From Arthonia radiata (lineage: Eukaryota; Ascomycota; Arthoniomycetes; Arthoniales; Arthoniaceae), in assembly GCA_002989075.1 (NCBI GenBank), contig PSQN01000017.1:1991453-2055452 (forward strand): 64,000 nt of DNA, given 5' to 3'. The notes beneath the pieces are model-generated. The model was not told the origin of the DNA. It worked only from the letters and a program-made list of their open reading frames with translations, and searched no databases. Each line of letters begins with the position of its first letter. The stretch's first letter is position 1. Positions 38,186 to 49,444 of the stretch are shown piece after piece. The translations under genes and the position numbers were made by a program.

Positions 38186-39205
38186 TAGAAGTCTTATCTT
38201 AAGAACAATCTTTCTAATAGTATCTCTTCTTTTAATACTTATAGTAAATAATGTTTTTAAAGTTTTATTAGAAAGAATTTATATTTATACTTAGAGTTGA
38301 TTAACGTACCGTTAAAATTATAGAAAGCTTTACTATAGCTAAGCTACTAATAGCTATTAAAGCTATAGTCATTTATATTTATAAGAAATAGTATAATTAA
38401 GTATTATTCTTCTTAGCAATATTTATTTAAGACTTTACTTTATTAATTCATTAAATATTTCAATTAGTAAATTAAAGTTTCTTAATATAAATAGTAATTA
38501 TCTTAGAATTTACTAGTAATATTACTTTTTTTAAAGATATATTATTCTTATTTTTTATATTATATAGCTAAATAAACTTATTAATATTTATCTTAATTAT
38601 GTATTAATAAAACTAAATAAAAAACTTAGAAAGCTCTTTTTATCTCTAATATAGATTATAATAGTTTTTTTAGTAGTCTTTTTTAAAAACAGATCTCTAT
38701 ATTAATTTTTAAGAGTTTAATAGATATCTTTAGGTATTATATTATCTACTTAATTTAAATAGAATTTTATATATTAAACTATAGTACTATTTAGTTTCAA
38801 TAAAATATTAGTTAATATTAATATATATTTTATTTTTTATATAATATATTTATAACTTAAGTTTTTAAATAGCTTTATTAGTAAAGATAGAAGAATTAAA
38901 TATATATATAGAAAGATAAGGTTTAAAATAATATAATAAACAACATTAAGATAAACTTATTTACTATATAGAAGAACAATAGAATTCTAAAGCTATAGAA
39001 TAACTATTTAGAAAGCTAAAACTACTATTTAAGTTAATTAAAACTACTTACTAAGCCTTTATTACTATTTAAATAACTAGAAGGTAGTATTAATAGAAGA
39101 TAAACTAAAAGATTATCTATAGTAAAGAATAGTCTTTTTAATATAGTAAGCGTATTAATAGCTTTTAAATATAGTAAATAGTTAGTATAAGTTGAATTTA
39201 TAATA
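38186..39205 (-). mobile_element. Gypsy-A copy 2: inverted 5' fragment (LTR, leader, start of gag)
   Basis: The minus strand of this kilobase matches gypsy-A copy 1. A 274-bp 5' LTR (38932-39205) is followed by the leader (matching 2290-2370) and the first ~650 bases of gag (matching 8243-8900). It runs straight through the Helitron site of copy 1, serving as the empty site. To the left it is cut by gypsy-C, and no continuation is found beyond 30990. It is therefore a fragment, broken at the gypsy-C junction or lost there. Confidence 0.82.
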
Positions 39206-39440
39206 AAAGTAAACTTATTTTAAGAGTACTTAGATATATTACTATAATATAATAAAAAAGAAGTTAAAGGACTTATAAATTAAATAGTAAATAGTAAGTA
39301 ATACTTAAAGTTTATTAATATATAATTTTATATATATATATATTATTATTTAAGTAAAAATAAGACTTAAGAGTAAATATAAGTTAAGAGCTAAACTAAA
39401 TAATTAATTAAATTCTTAGTAAGAAAACTAGCTAAAAAGA
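39206..39440 (+). repeat. Family Q copy 1, left part
   Basis: The last ~50 bases (from about 39393, CTAAACTAAATAATTAATTA) match 49250-49300, the conserved end of family Q. The unit is then interrupted at about 39440 by family R and resumes at about 45498 (GAAGCTTAAAAG). The first ~180 bases are AT-rich without a recognisable match. Confidence 0.6.
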
Positions 39441-39551
39441 AACCTTATAGCCTATTCTATAGATTAAGATACTATTATAATCTTATTATTAAACTATTAT
39501 ATAATAGATTAAGAACAGTTTTAAAACTAAATTAAATTAATTCTTAAAATA

Positions 39552-41551
39552 CCCGTACCCTTCTTACTCGGTCCTATCGGACATAGAATCCTACGCTATT
39601 CCGCTTTAGGTTTCCTTATTCGTCGGTGCTAGCTGAAGCTAGCACCCTACGCTTATATAAAATCTTTAGTTATACGAGATCAATTTACCTTCCTACTATT
39701 TTTCTACGCTTTAAACTTTTAGATATAGCATAAGATCTATAAAAACAGGAATAAAAGATTTAAAAGCTTCTATATACCAATTAATTAAAGAAGAAGCTTA
39801 ACTTTAAGCAGCTAGCTTGCGATAATAATATTCTATACGCGACGCTTTATACCCGCTTTTAGAAGCGTAGATCGATCTAGAAGCGCTATAATACCCCTAA
39901 GCGGCTTACAACTATCCAAGATAGAGCTCTTTATAGCTATATTAATCGCTTAGAGAAGATCTACTTCGCTTCGACCCGTTGTATAATCGTATCGGCGGCT
40001 AATTTGATTCTAGCGCGAGCGTTAAATATAAATATAGACGCACCTCTCCCTTAAGTTTTAAAGTCTTGGTACTAAAGATAGCTAGCTCGGTATCCTTAGT
40101 ATAAGCTAGCACGCTAGAAGCTAATAGAAATAACGCGGTATCTAGCGTAGAACCGAGATACTATCTAAAAGTAGTATTAAGAGCTTAAGAAGCTAATACA
40201 GAAGTATACGATTAACCCGTATAATATCTAAAATATCGATTAAGCAGGCTTCTACGTCGAAATAGGAGCTTCGAATTAGGTTGTAGTACGATCGTATACA
40301 ATAAGAGTAGTAGCTCTAAGCGCAATAGATCGTACACTAGTTACTCTAATTAAGACGATCTCTGCAACTAGATCGAAGCTAGACCTAATTATAGTGCTTT
40401 TAGGCGTCGTTTACCAGGTATACTAGGCTAGAACAGATATTAGAGGCAAGACAATGCTTGCTTTTCCTAAATTAGGCTATATTAATAATAATATTATGCT
40501 TAAGTACCTACAATACTTCGACAAAGCTACCTTAAAGAGATAATAGAGAGTATATCGACTACTTCTTTTAAATAGGTTTGTCGGCTAAGCTACTGTAGAG
40601 TTTATATAGTATACCGACGATTATAAGATTAAGATCTTCTGCTTTCTAGCGTATATAACATACCTAATATAGCCGCTTAACGTATCGATCTTCTAAGTTA
40701 AGAAGCACTACTATGCGTAGGTACTCGATCGGGTAGTACGTTCCGACGCAATTAAGTTTAGAAAAACAGACTTTCTTAATAAGCTTCTAGAGATACACAG
40801 AAACACGTTTAAAGAGGCAACTATACGCTTAGACTTTACTAAAACAGAAATTTAGCCGTTAAATACAAGTAAGGTACTTAATTAGATACCGGACCTATAT
40901 AAAGCCTATTAAAAACTAGATATCGATTAGGAAAAGCCGTCTAAAACTCTTTAAACGGTACAAAAACTAAATTAATATGTTAACTCGATTGTAGATTAGA
41001 TATAGTACCTATAAGATTCCGATCGTTAGGTTTATTCGACTTAAAACGCATTTAATTAGCTTGTACGTACTAGTTCGCGTACAATAATTGAACGGAATTT
41101 AGCTCTTAAAGATCTTAATTCTATTTAATTAGAAGCGCGTAGATATAAGGAACTTAAGCGCAAGAAGAGCAATAGTCGCTAGATATAGAAAGAAGGCGTA
41201 GTTACAGCTTTCTCTTTAAGAACAATAGTTAGAAAGCGGAATCGGAAGGGCGATTAAAGGGAAGCTCGGTACGCAGAGAACGTAGGAACGGAACAAGCTA
41301 GGGCTCTAACTGCTAAAACAAGCAAGCTAGCTATAAGATTAAAACCTAAGCTATCGATTAGTAAGCAGATTATTGAGTTCTAAGCTTGTTACAATCTATA
41401 AGTAGCTAATATAAGCGAATCGATCTTGTGTAACTAGAGATTTTATATAAGCGTAGGGTGCTAGCTTCAGCTAGTACCGATAAATAAGGAAACCTGAAGC
41501 GGAATAGCGTAGAATTCTATATCCGATAGGATCGAGTAAGGAGGGTGCGGG
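39552..41551 (+). mobile_element. Fot1/pogo-like DNA transposon, copy 1 (2000 bp, long TIRs, TA target)
   Basis: Exactly 2000 bp between TA dinucleotides (39550-39551 and 41552-41553). Terminal inverted repeats run about 140 bp, from CCCGTACCCTTCTTACTCG inward to the TATACGAGATC region, and match the right end in reverse complement. A palindrome lies within each TIR (left 39625-39646). The interior encodes a decayed DDE-1 transposase on the plus strand (about 39800-41390). This places it in the Tc1/mariner superfamily, Fot1/pogo group, common in ascomycetes. It inserted in family R, which resumes immediately after. It keeps more CpG than surrounding DNA. Confidence 0.93.
39800..41390 (+). pseudogene. 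Decayed Fot1-like DDE transposase, copy 1
   Basis: The frame starts with a psq-like helix-turn-helix block (ACDNNILYATLYTRFQKR), where the family has a motif for binding the TIRs. It continues with a CENP-B-type second DNA-binding block (ALYSYINRLEKI...). The DDE core follows: an eroded YNID-AGF-like block near 40230 stands at the first catalytic aspartate (family YNFDETGF), and PLNVSIF at about 40675 corresponds to the family's PLDVGCF. The C-terminal part ends with basic, lysine- and arginine-rich sequence. The frame is broken by many TAA/TAG codons of the kind RIP makes from CAA/CAG/TGG. Inactive. Confidence 0.85.
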
Positions 41552-41577
41552 TAGTTATATATTTAGATCTTATAACT

Positions 41578-44500
41578 AGTAATAATAAATTTAATTTAAC
41601 GTTTAATACCGGTCTCTAGAGAACTATATAGACGGTCTAACCTAGCTAGAAAAAAACTCTAAGAGAGGAAAACTCTTAACTTACTCTACTACTATATATA
41701 TAACTTAGTTACGCTTATATATACTGTTTCCCTATCTGTTGTTTACTACTTAACTTTCTAATACTATCTCTAGCTAAAATCTTCTTCTTTTCTCTATTCT
41801 ATCTATCTTTAGTCTTCTAATCTTTAAAAGGATAGCTAATCTTAAGTAAATTCTTAGTTAATCTTATATATAGTATAGAATTAATCTAGCGCTCTACTAG
41901 CAATAAACTATTAGGCTATATATATAGCTAGTATTAGAACTATAAGTAGCTATTAAAGACTCTCTATTTAGTACTTATCTAGAAGTTCTAATTTATCGTA
42001 AAGAGAATAGAATAGAAGTATATATTTAACGGCCTAGAGGCCTTACCTATAGTTGCAACTAGAATTAATATTAGAGACACTAATATAGAACAGCTAGGCG
42101 TTTAGTCTAAGTACCTCTAAGTATAGAAGAACCAGTACTATAGCTATAGCCCTAGGAAGCTACGTATAGAGCTTTCTATAGTCAAAATACTATAGTATCT
42201 TTTAAACTATAGAAGTATATACTCTATCGCTAGGTTAGTAGGTAGCCTAATATTGTTTCTTTTTTTTTACTAGAAAGGCCTTTGTAACTGCCTTAGAACG
42301 CGCTATATATTATATATTACTACTAATATACTTTTATAGGGCAAAGAACTATACTCTAAACCTTTTTTAGTATATATAGAGCCTCTAGTAAGGTTACTCT
42401 AGTTACTTTATACTCGCCTAGATTTAGTTAAGTGCCGCACTAATTTTAGACTCTACTAGAGTCTAGCGCGTACTAAGAGTATATTAGATACTTAAGACGT
42501 ATACGTATAGATCTACTAGTAGAATACTAGTTTTCTTTTTAAGAACTATAATAGAGGTTCTTTAGTAGGCTTCTATAGTATAATAAAGATAGTTATTTTA
42601 CCTTCTAGTAAGAGCTTACTTAGTATATCTTAATAGCTTATATAACTTTATTAATATACTCTATTTTAAAGTTCTGTAGAGTATACTAGGCTAAATAACC
42701 GCTATATAGATTATAGCTATATATCTAGCCGACAGATTTTATATCAACGCTATAATCTAACTTAAGTATAAGAGGCCCTCTTTACCCTTCTAAGTAATAT
42801 AGCTAAGCTATACTCTCTATATAAGCTTTAGGTTAACTTATATACTTAGAATGCGTATCTCTTTTTCTTAAACCTAAACACTCTAACTATTAACTTAGAT
42901 AGATAAAGCTAGGTTGGCTTATAAGTATTTTTTACTTTAAATAAAGTATATAAGCTAGTATTTCTCTAGAATAAATTATATACCAAAGCAAACTACCTAC
43001 CGCTTATAAATTAAGTATATCTTACTTAGCTAAACATAGGCTTTACTAGTTGTTAGTATCTAAGCTACTAGATTAATATTATTAATAAAGCTAAAGTTTA
43101 AGGTATTGTTACTAACCGCCTAGAACTCTTTAAGTAAAGTAAATATAAAGAAAAGATAGAGTACTAGAGAGAGGAGAGAGCCTTATAGAATACTACTTTA
43201 TATACTAAGCTAGTTACTAATCTATAATCTTAGAGCTAGTTACGTACGCCGGCTCTAAAGGAATCCTTTAATATACTACTAAATCTATATTAGAAAGCCC
43301 TTTTTCTAAAAAATAATAATTAGTCTAATATAGAATATATTATTAAACGCTCTAGCCTAGTTAAGACTAAGTATAGAAACTATATACCCTAGTTAGACGT
43401 ACTACGCTATCTAAATATATAAGATAAAGAGGCTTATTATAGATAATATAGACTATTACCGCTATACTTTAATTTAGTTCCAAGATAGAAGACTATAAGT
43501 CTCTACTATATTCTAAATTTAGTTTATAGGTACCTTTTCTATAAGTTTTACTATAGTATTTTTAAGCGTAATTAGCTAGTAGCTTACTGCTACTAAGTAG
43601 TCTTTCTTATCCTTCTTCTATAAGACAATTATAGTAGTCTTATTAAAGATAGGAGGTTACTATCTAGAGCTAAGATATATACTAACTATATATATAAAAT
43701 AGGCGTTATAGTAAGAGAAAATAGCCTTAATAACCTTATTAGAGATATTATTAAGGCTAGACGCCTTTCTATTTAGAAGTCTAGTAATAAGGCTTCTAAC
43801 CTCTTTAATAGTAACCTTAGATAAGACATTTAGCTTATAGTTAGCTTAAACGCCTCTATTTAGGTTTATAAGATCTATAAATAGAGCTAGTAGAAAGAAC
43901 TTCTCTAATAGTACTCTTACCTTATCTATAAGTATCTCTATAGATTTACTACTAGTTTAATTAATAAGAGATAGAACCTTTATTAGACTAGTATACTTAC
44001 TCTTACTCTACTTAGATATTTTCTAGAGGCTCCTTTCTCTGTCTACTAACTCTATATACTCCTATAAAAAGTAGCACTACTATTCTTAACTATTTTAGTA
44101 GAGCTTATACTTAAGAAGGTTAGACTAGTATTAAACTTTATACTTTAGTATAGAAGTAGAGTTTATAAAGTAAGCCTTCTTAGTCTACTATATATTTTCT
44201 AGGAGCTAACCTACTTTAGAAGACTAGTTTAGCCTCGCTCTTTTCCTTAGACACGCTAACTAACAGGATTTTAGTAGAAAAGCTACTAAGTAGAGGTAAA
44301 GGGCCTTAAGAGGGTATTCTATATTATACTATTATAAATTACTTAGCTCTTTAATAAGGTTTTTTACATTGAGTATATTTAGGGCTAGCTATATACAACC
44401 ATTTTACTCGCTAGAGGCCCCTATTAAGCGTAGCTTAATTAGAATATAGTCTTAAGTAAGAGTCTAGTCTAGTTACAGGCCGTAGAAAGCAACGTCTACT

Positions 44501-44643
44501 TAAACGTATTTAGTAGCAAGAGTAAGATCTACAACTAAGAACTACTATCCTCTTCTCTAGATTAGATCTACTTATAGGGTAAGTAGGTAAAGCTTAAAGT
44601 TGGCGTATAGTTTCTATAGGACCTACGCGCCGTGGTCGCTGGT
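41578..44643 (-). mobile_element. Tad/I-like LINE, 5'-truncated, 3.07 kb, 11-bp target duplication
   Basis: A non-LTR retrotransposon on the minus strand. The duplication ATCTTATAACT lies at 41567-41577 and 44644-44654, and the host repeat R is continuous across it. The minus strand begins upstream of the reverse transcriptase and runs to a TTA-rich 3' tail (AAATTTATTATTACT) at the left edge. The endonuclease and ORF1 expected upstream are absent, so it is truncated at its 5' end, as is usual for target-primed insertion. Downstream of the reverse transcriptase the conserved C-terminal region of ascomycete Tad-like ORF2 is recognisable (a YELIHF-type block near 42950), to about 42000. Confidence 0.9.
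42700..44060 (-). pseudogene. Decayed LINE reverse transcriptase
   Basis: On the minus strand the blocks follow Tad/I-clade order. RKASSLNNISNKVIKAIF stands near 43750 (family NKAPGPDGIPNRVLKAL). Next comes VSYQLITLKNTIVKLIEKV near 43570 (family YRPIALLNTLGKLLE), then GSLLSLVLYLFF near 43180 (family GSPLSPLLYLL). FINNINLVA at 43090-43064 stands where the family has FVDDVNLLA. The two catalytic aspartates read asparagine, explained by G-to-A changes. Many TAA/TAG codons interrupt it. Inactive. Confidence 0.85.
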
Positions 44644-44654
44644 ATCTTATAACT

Positions 44655-44868
44655 ACTACCGCTACTAAAATATATAATTAAACTAGTAATTTAGCTATAA
44701 TATATCTTATTACTATTACTATAGTAGAAATAGAGTCTAGTCTAGTTTTACTACTATATTACTACTATATTTTAACTTTATTATTTACTAATAACCTGCT
44801 ACCGGTCTAACTCTACTTAAGATTTAGATTTCTATTTAGTTTAAATATAGGTTATAGTTATAAGATTT
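44655..44868. repeat. Right part of the 227-bp inverted-repeat segment in R copy 1
   Basis: Together with 41565-41577 this makes a 227-bp unit whose ends are inverted repeats (AGATCTTATAAC... and ...GTTATAAGATTT). The same unit of the same length lies at 51654-51880 and 55317-55543. The LINE landed 13 bp inside it. Confidence 0.75.
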
Positions 44869-45497
44869 AGAACTTATAATTTTAATTTTGTTTTTAAGTC
44901 TAGTTTAGCTAGTTAGTTACTATATTAGGTAATAGAGTATCTTTTTATAGTAAAATTTAGTCTAGATTCTAAAAAACTAAGAACTTTTACTTTAGCACTA
45001 CTATTTAGTAAGATAGCTTTAGATTATAAGATAGCTACTTTCTCTTTAAGCTAGGGTTATAAAACCGTAGCGTAGCTTTCTAAAAAAGGTTTATATCTAG
45101 TTTTATATTAATAATATATTATCTATATTATATAGAATTAAATCTTCTAACTACTATTAAGACTAGAGCTAGAATAAAGTTATAAATTTTTATTTATTTA
45201 GATATCTAAAGAGAAATAGTAATAAATTCTAGATTTAAATTTTAAATCTAAATAGAATCTTCTCTTATATTTAGTAATATATCTAATTTTATTATTATAA
45301 TATATATATCTACTAAACATAAAGTTTATATAAAAGATTTATTATTATAAATAGAGATATATTTTTAAAAACTAAATTATTATTAGTATAGTTTTAGTAC
45401 TATCTATCTAGATATTATCTATTTCAATACTTATAACTCTTCTTTAACCTTATTAGAACTATACTTTAACTATTTTCTAACTTAGAAGAGGATCTCT

Positions 45498-45634
45498 AAG
45501 GAAGCTTAAAAGTAAATAAAGTCTAGTACTAAGATCTATATTTATATTAGAGATTCTAGTATACTAAGCCTACTAAGCTATACTCAAGCTACTATATAAA
45601 GGCTAAAACTAAATATATTTATTAATTTCTAATA
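45498..45634 (+). repeat. Family Q copy 1, right part (conserved end)
   Basis: It matches 49305-49444 and 50615-50738. The shared text includes GAAGCTTA, AATAAAGTCTAGTACTAAG and CTAAGCTATAC. All three copies stop matching at the same place, after TTTACTAATTTCTAAT, which marks one true end of family Q. Confidence 0.7.
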
Positions 45635-46023
45635 TATCTTCTTAGTTAAAAGCTATTAATAATAATAGTAAAATCTTATATTTAACCTCTTATTACTATA
45701 TACTAGCTACTTTAAAAGGTTATTTATCTTATCTCTCTTTTTATTGAAAGCTAAGTATTATCTTAATTTATTTAGTATTATCTATATATTAGCTATCTAT
45801 TAATTATACCTTTTTTAATACTAAAGTATCTTATTAACGTATCTTTAAATTTCTATATCTCTTTTATATACTATATCTATTTCTATTTATAATATTATTA
45901 CTACTAAATATCTTTACTATACTAGTCTAATTTAGTTTAGTCTAGTTTAGTTTAGATTAGAGTCTAGTACTAATAAGATAGTCTAATTTAGATATATTCT
46001 TAGTACTACTATACTATATATAT
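45635..46023. other. AT-rich stretch without a recognised feature
   Basis: No match to other relics here. Its only structure is a short degenerate tandem of TTTAGT/TCTAGT units at 45923-45967. Confidence 0.5.
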
Positions 46024-46025
46024 TA

Positions 46026-48025
46026 CCCGCACCCTTCTTACTCGGTCCTATCGGATATAGAATCCTACGCTATTCCGCTTCAGAATTCCTTATTCGTCGG
46101 TACTAGCTGAAGCTAGCACCCTACGCTTATATAAAATCTCTAGTTATACGAGATCGATTTATCTCTCTACTATCTTTCTACGCTTTAAACTTTTAGATAT
46201 AGCAAGAAATCTATAGAAACAGAAACAGAAGATCTAGAAGCTTCTATATACCAATTAATTAAAGAAGAAGCTTAACTTTAAGTAGCTGGCTTATAATAAT
46301 AATATCCTATACGTAACGCTTTATACCTACTTTTAGAAGCGCGAATCGATCTAAAAGCGCTATAATACCCCTAAGCGGCTTATAACTGCCTAAGATAGAG
46401 CTCTCTATAGCTATATTAATCGCTTAGAGAAGATCTACTTTGCTCCGACCCGTTGTATAATTATATCGGCGGTCAATTTAATTCTAGCGCGAGCATTAAA
46501 TATAGATATAGACGTACCTCTCCCTTAAGTTTTAAAGTCTTAATACTAAAGATAGCTAGCTCGGTATCCTTAGTATAAGCTAGTATACTAGAAGCTAATA
46601 GAAATAACGTGGTACCTAGCGTAGAACCAAGATACTATCCAAAAGTAGTATTAAGAGCTTAAGAAGCTAATATAGAAGTATACGATCGACCTACATAATA
46701 TCTAGAATATCGACTAAGTAAGCTTTTACGTTAGAATAGAAGCTTTAAATTAGGTTGTAGTACAATCGTATATAATAAGAGTAGTAGCTTTAAGCGCAAT
46801 AGATTGTATACTAGTTACTCTAATTAAGACGATCTCTGTAACTAAATCGAAGCTAGACCCAATTATAGTACTTTTAGGCATCGTTTATTAGGTATACTGG
46901 GCTAAAACAGATATCGGAGGCGAGACGATGCTTGCTCTTTTTAAATTAAGCTATATTAATAATAATATTATGCTTAAGTATCTATAGCACTTTAACAAAG
47001 CTATCTTAAAGAGGCAATAGAGAGTATATTAACTGCTTCTTTTAGATAGGTTTGCCGGCTAAGCTACTGTAGAGTTTATATAGTATACTAACGATTATAA
47101 GATTAAGATCTTCTGCTTCTTAGTGTATATAATATATCTAATACAGCCGCTTAACGTATCGATCTTTTAAGTTAAGAAGTACTACTACGCGCAGGTACTC
47201 GATCGGACAGTACGTTCCGACGCAACTAAGTTTAGAAAGACAGACTTTCTTAATAAGCTTCTAAAGATACGTAAAAATACGTTTAAAGAGGCAACTATAT
47301 ACTTAAGCTTTACTAAAACAGGAATCTAACCGTTAAATATAAGTAAGATACTTAATTAGATATTGAACCTATATAAAGTCTATTAGAAACTAGATGCCGA
47401 TTAGAAAAAGCTGTCTAAAACTCCTTAAACGGTACAAAAACTAAATTAATACGTTAACTCGATTATAAATTAGATATAGTATCTATAAGGTTCCAATCGT
47501 TAGGTTTATCCGACTTAGAACGCATTTAACCAGCTTGTATATACTAGTTTGTATACAATAACTAAATAGAATCTAGCTCTTAAAGATCTTAATTCTATTT
47601 AATTAGAAGCGCGCAGACGTAAGAAACTTAAGCGTAAGAAGGGCGATAGTCGCTAGATATAGAAAGAAGGCGTAGTTACAGCTTCCTCTTTAAGAACAAT
47701 ATTTAAAAAGCGGAATTAAGAGGGCGATTAAAGGGAAGCTCGGCGCGTAAAGAACGTAGGAACGAAACAAGCTAGAGCTCTAACTACTAAAACAAGCAAG
47801 TTAGCTATAAGATTGGAACCTAAGTTATCGATTAGTAAGCAGATTATCGAGTTTTAAGCTTGTTACAATCTATAAGTAGCTAATATAAGCGAATTAATCT
47901 TATATAACTAAAGATTTTATATAAGCGTAGAGTACTAGCTTTAGCTAGTACCGATAAATAAGGAAACCTAAAGCGAAATAGCGTAGAATTCTATGTCCGA
48001 TAGAACCGAGTAAGGAGGGTACGGG
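46026..48025 (+). mobile_element. Fot1/pogo-like DNA transposon, copy 2 (2000 bp)
   Basis: Same family, same orientation and same length as 39552-41551, between TA dinucleotides at 46024-46025 and 48026-48027. The left end reads CCCGCACCCTTCTTACTCG and the right end mirrors it. The TIRs carry the same palindrome. It has lost more CpA and CpG than copy 1 (for example CTGAAGCGG versus CTAAAGCGA near the right end), so the two copies eroded independently. Confidence 0.93.
46280..47860 (+). pseudogene. Decayed Fot1-like DDE transposase, copy 2
   Basis: It corresponds block by block to the transposase in copy 1: helix-turn-helix region near 46300, CENP-B-type block near 46400-46500, DDE core about 46700-47200 and basic tail to about 47860. 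It is interrupted by many TAA/TAG codons. Several of these differ from copy 1, as expected if RIP acted on each copy separately. Confidence 0.82.
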
Positions 48026-48027
48026 TA

Positions 48028-48400
48028 TAGATATAGTTCTCCTTAATAGTAGTATCTATTATAGATATCTTATATATAGATAGGTATAGTCTTTTAAGTA
48101 TATAATAGTAGTAATAGTACTAGTATTACTACTTTATATATCTAGTAATAGAAATATATTACTCTTACTAAGATTTATACCTCTAAACTTACTAATATAG
48201 CTCTATAGCTTTTTAATATATAGTATAATTCTAGAGTTCTTATAGTAGTACTTAGTACTAGAGTAGCTATTACTATTATGAATTATATATATAATATTTT
48301 TTTAGTAATTCTCTTTAGTATAGTTATTCTATTTATACTTACTATAGTACTATTCTTTTATATTCTTAGTCTTACTATATAAGCCTAATATACTATTACT
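48028..48400. other. AT-rich stretch right of Fot1-like copy 2, nothing recognised
   Basis: Only short direct repeats of TAGTAGTA/TACTATTA type are visible. It may be the outer part of the following family Q copy. Confidence 0.4.
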
Positions 48401-49444
48401 ATTAAGACTTATATTATTAATAGTCTTACTTATTTGTTTAATTTAGAACTTCTTAATTATCTTTTTAAATAGCTAGTAAATATTAATAATAGTAAAATTA
48501 ACTAATATCTAATACTAGAATTACTTACTTAATATTTAGCTACTATAGTTTTATATACTATTAATATTGTATAAAAAGAAGATAACTATTATCTACTTAC
48601 TAAGGTAATACTAGCTAATACTAGTACTAGTTAAAGAGTTTAGCTTATTTATATAGGTCTTAAATTTAATAAGTATTCTTTAATATTTTTATTCTTACTT
48701 ATTAATAGTAATATAAAGCTAGTAATAATATTAAAGATCTTAGTATAGTCTATTTTCTAATATCTTTTAAAGTAATACTACTTTATCTTAGTATTATTAT
48801 AAATATTATAGTCTAGTATTAGATTAAATATCTAAAAAAAAAATTAAAGATATAAAATAAAGTCTTACTTTCCTCTATATTTTAATTTTCTTACTTTTAG
48901 TACTCTTCTTTTCTTATTACTACTATTACCTCTATAAAGTTTAGTAGATACTAGTTTATAGCTCTAGTACTCTTATTTATAATAAACTTCTATAAAGCTA
49001 ATACTTCTAGTATACTCTTGATATTAGCTTACTAATTTTAATAGTTTTTACTGTCTTTTAACGCTTTAAAGTAGATATCTTACTTAATATCTATTATCTT
49101 AGAATTTTAGATTCTAGTATAGGATTATAGTAGTAAGATCTAGAAGGCTAATTTTAGCTAAATTTAGTTTTAATAATATTTTATTCTTATTTAATTATAT
49201 ATAATACTAATAAAGGCTTTAGAAATACTATTTTAGGTATATAACTAGTTAAAAGCTAAATTAAATAATCAATTAAATTCTTAGTAAAAAAACTAGCTAG
49301 AAAAGAAGCTTAGAACTAAATAAAGTCTAGTACTAAGATCTTTATCTATATTAGAAATCTTAGTATACTAAGTCCACTAAGCTATACTAAAGCTACTATA
49401 TAAAGGCTAAGACTAAATATATTTACTAATTTTTAATAATATAA
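48401..49444. repeat. Family Q copy 2 (about 1.0 kb)
   Basis: It aligns loosely with 49510-50738 over its whole length. Shared landmarks are AATATTAATAATAGTA near 48485 and 49595, ATATAAAGCTAGTA near 48710 and 49840, and the conserved end 49250-49444. The minus strand between about 49050 and 48870 reads as a lysine-, arginine- and glutamine-rich coiled-coil-like stretch, hinting at an old coding region. I cannot name a family. Copies 2 and 3 lie head to tail. Confidence 0.6.

Larger units (their letters stand above)
39441..45497 (+). repeat. Family R copy 1, inserted in Q and split by a Fot1-like element and a LINE
   Basis: The repeat's own DNA lies at 39441-39551, 41552-41577 and 44655-45497, about 960-980 bp in all. 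It starts ACCTTATAGCCTATTC and ends near GGATCTCTA. Short similar words flank it (AAGAA left, AGGAA right), and family Q continues on both sides, so R looks mobile. A 227-bp segment bounded by inverted AGATCTTATAAC repeats lies inside (41565-41577 plus 44655-44868). I see no reading frame and no TG...CA or TIR ends that would place it in a known class. Confidence 0.65.

Noticed and set aside
45923-45967. TTTAGT/TCTAGT tandem units as possible interstitial telomere repeat
   Set aside because: The units are degenerate and do not contain TTAGGG, and RIP (C to T in CpA) would not convert TTAGGG to TTTAGT. It is treated as low-complexity sequence.
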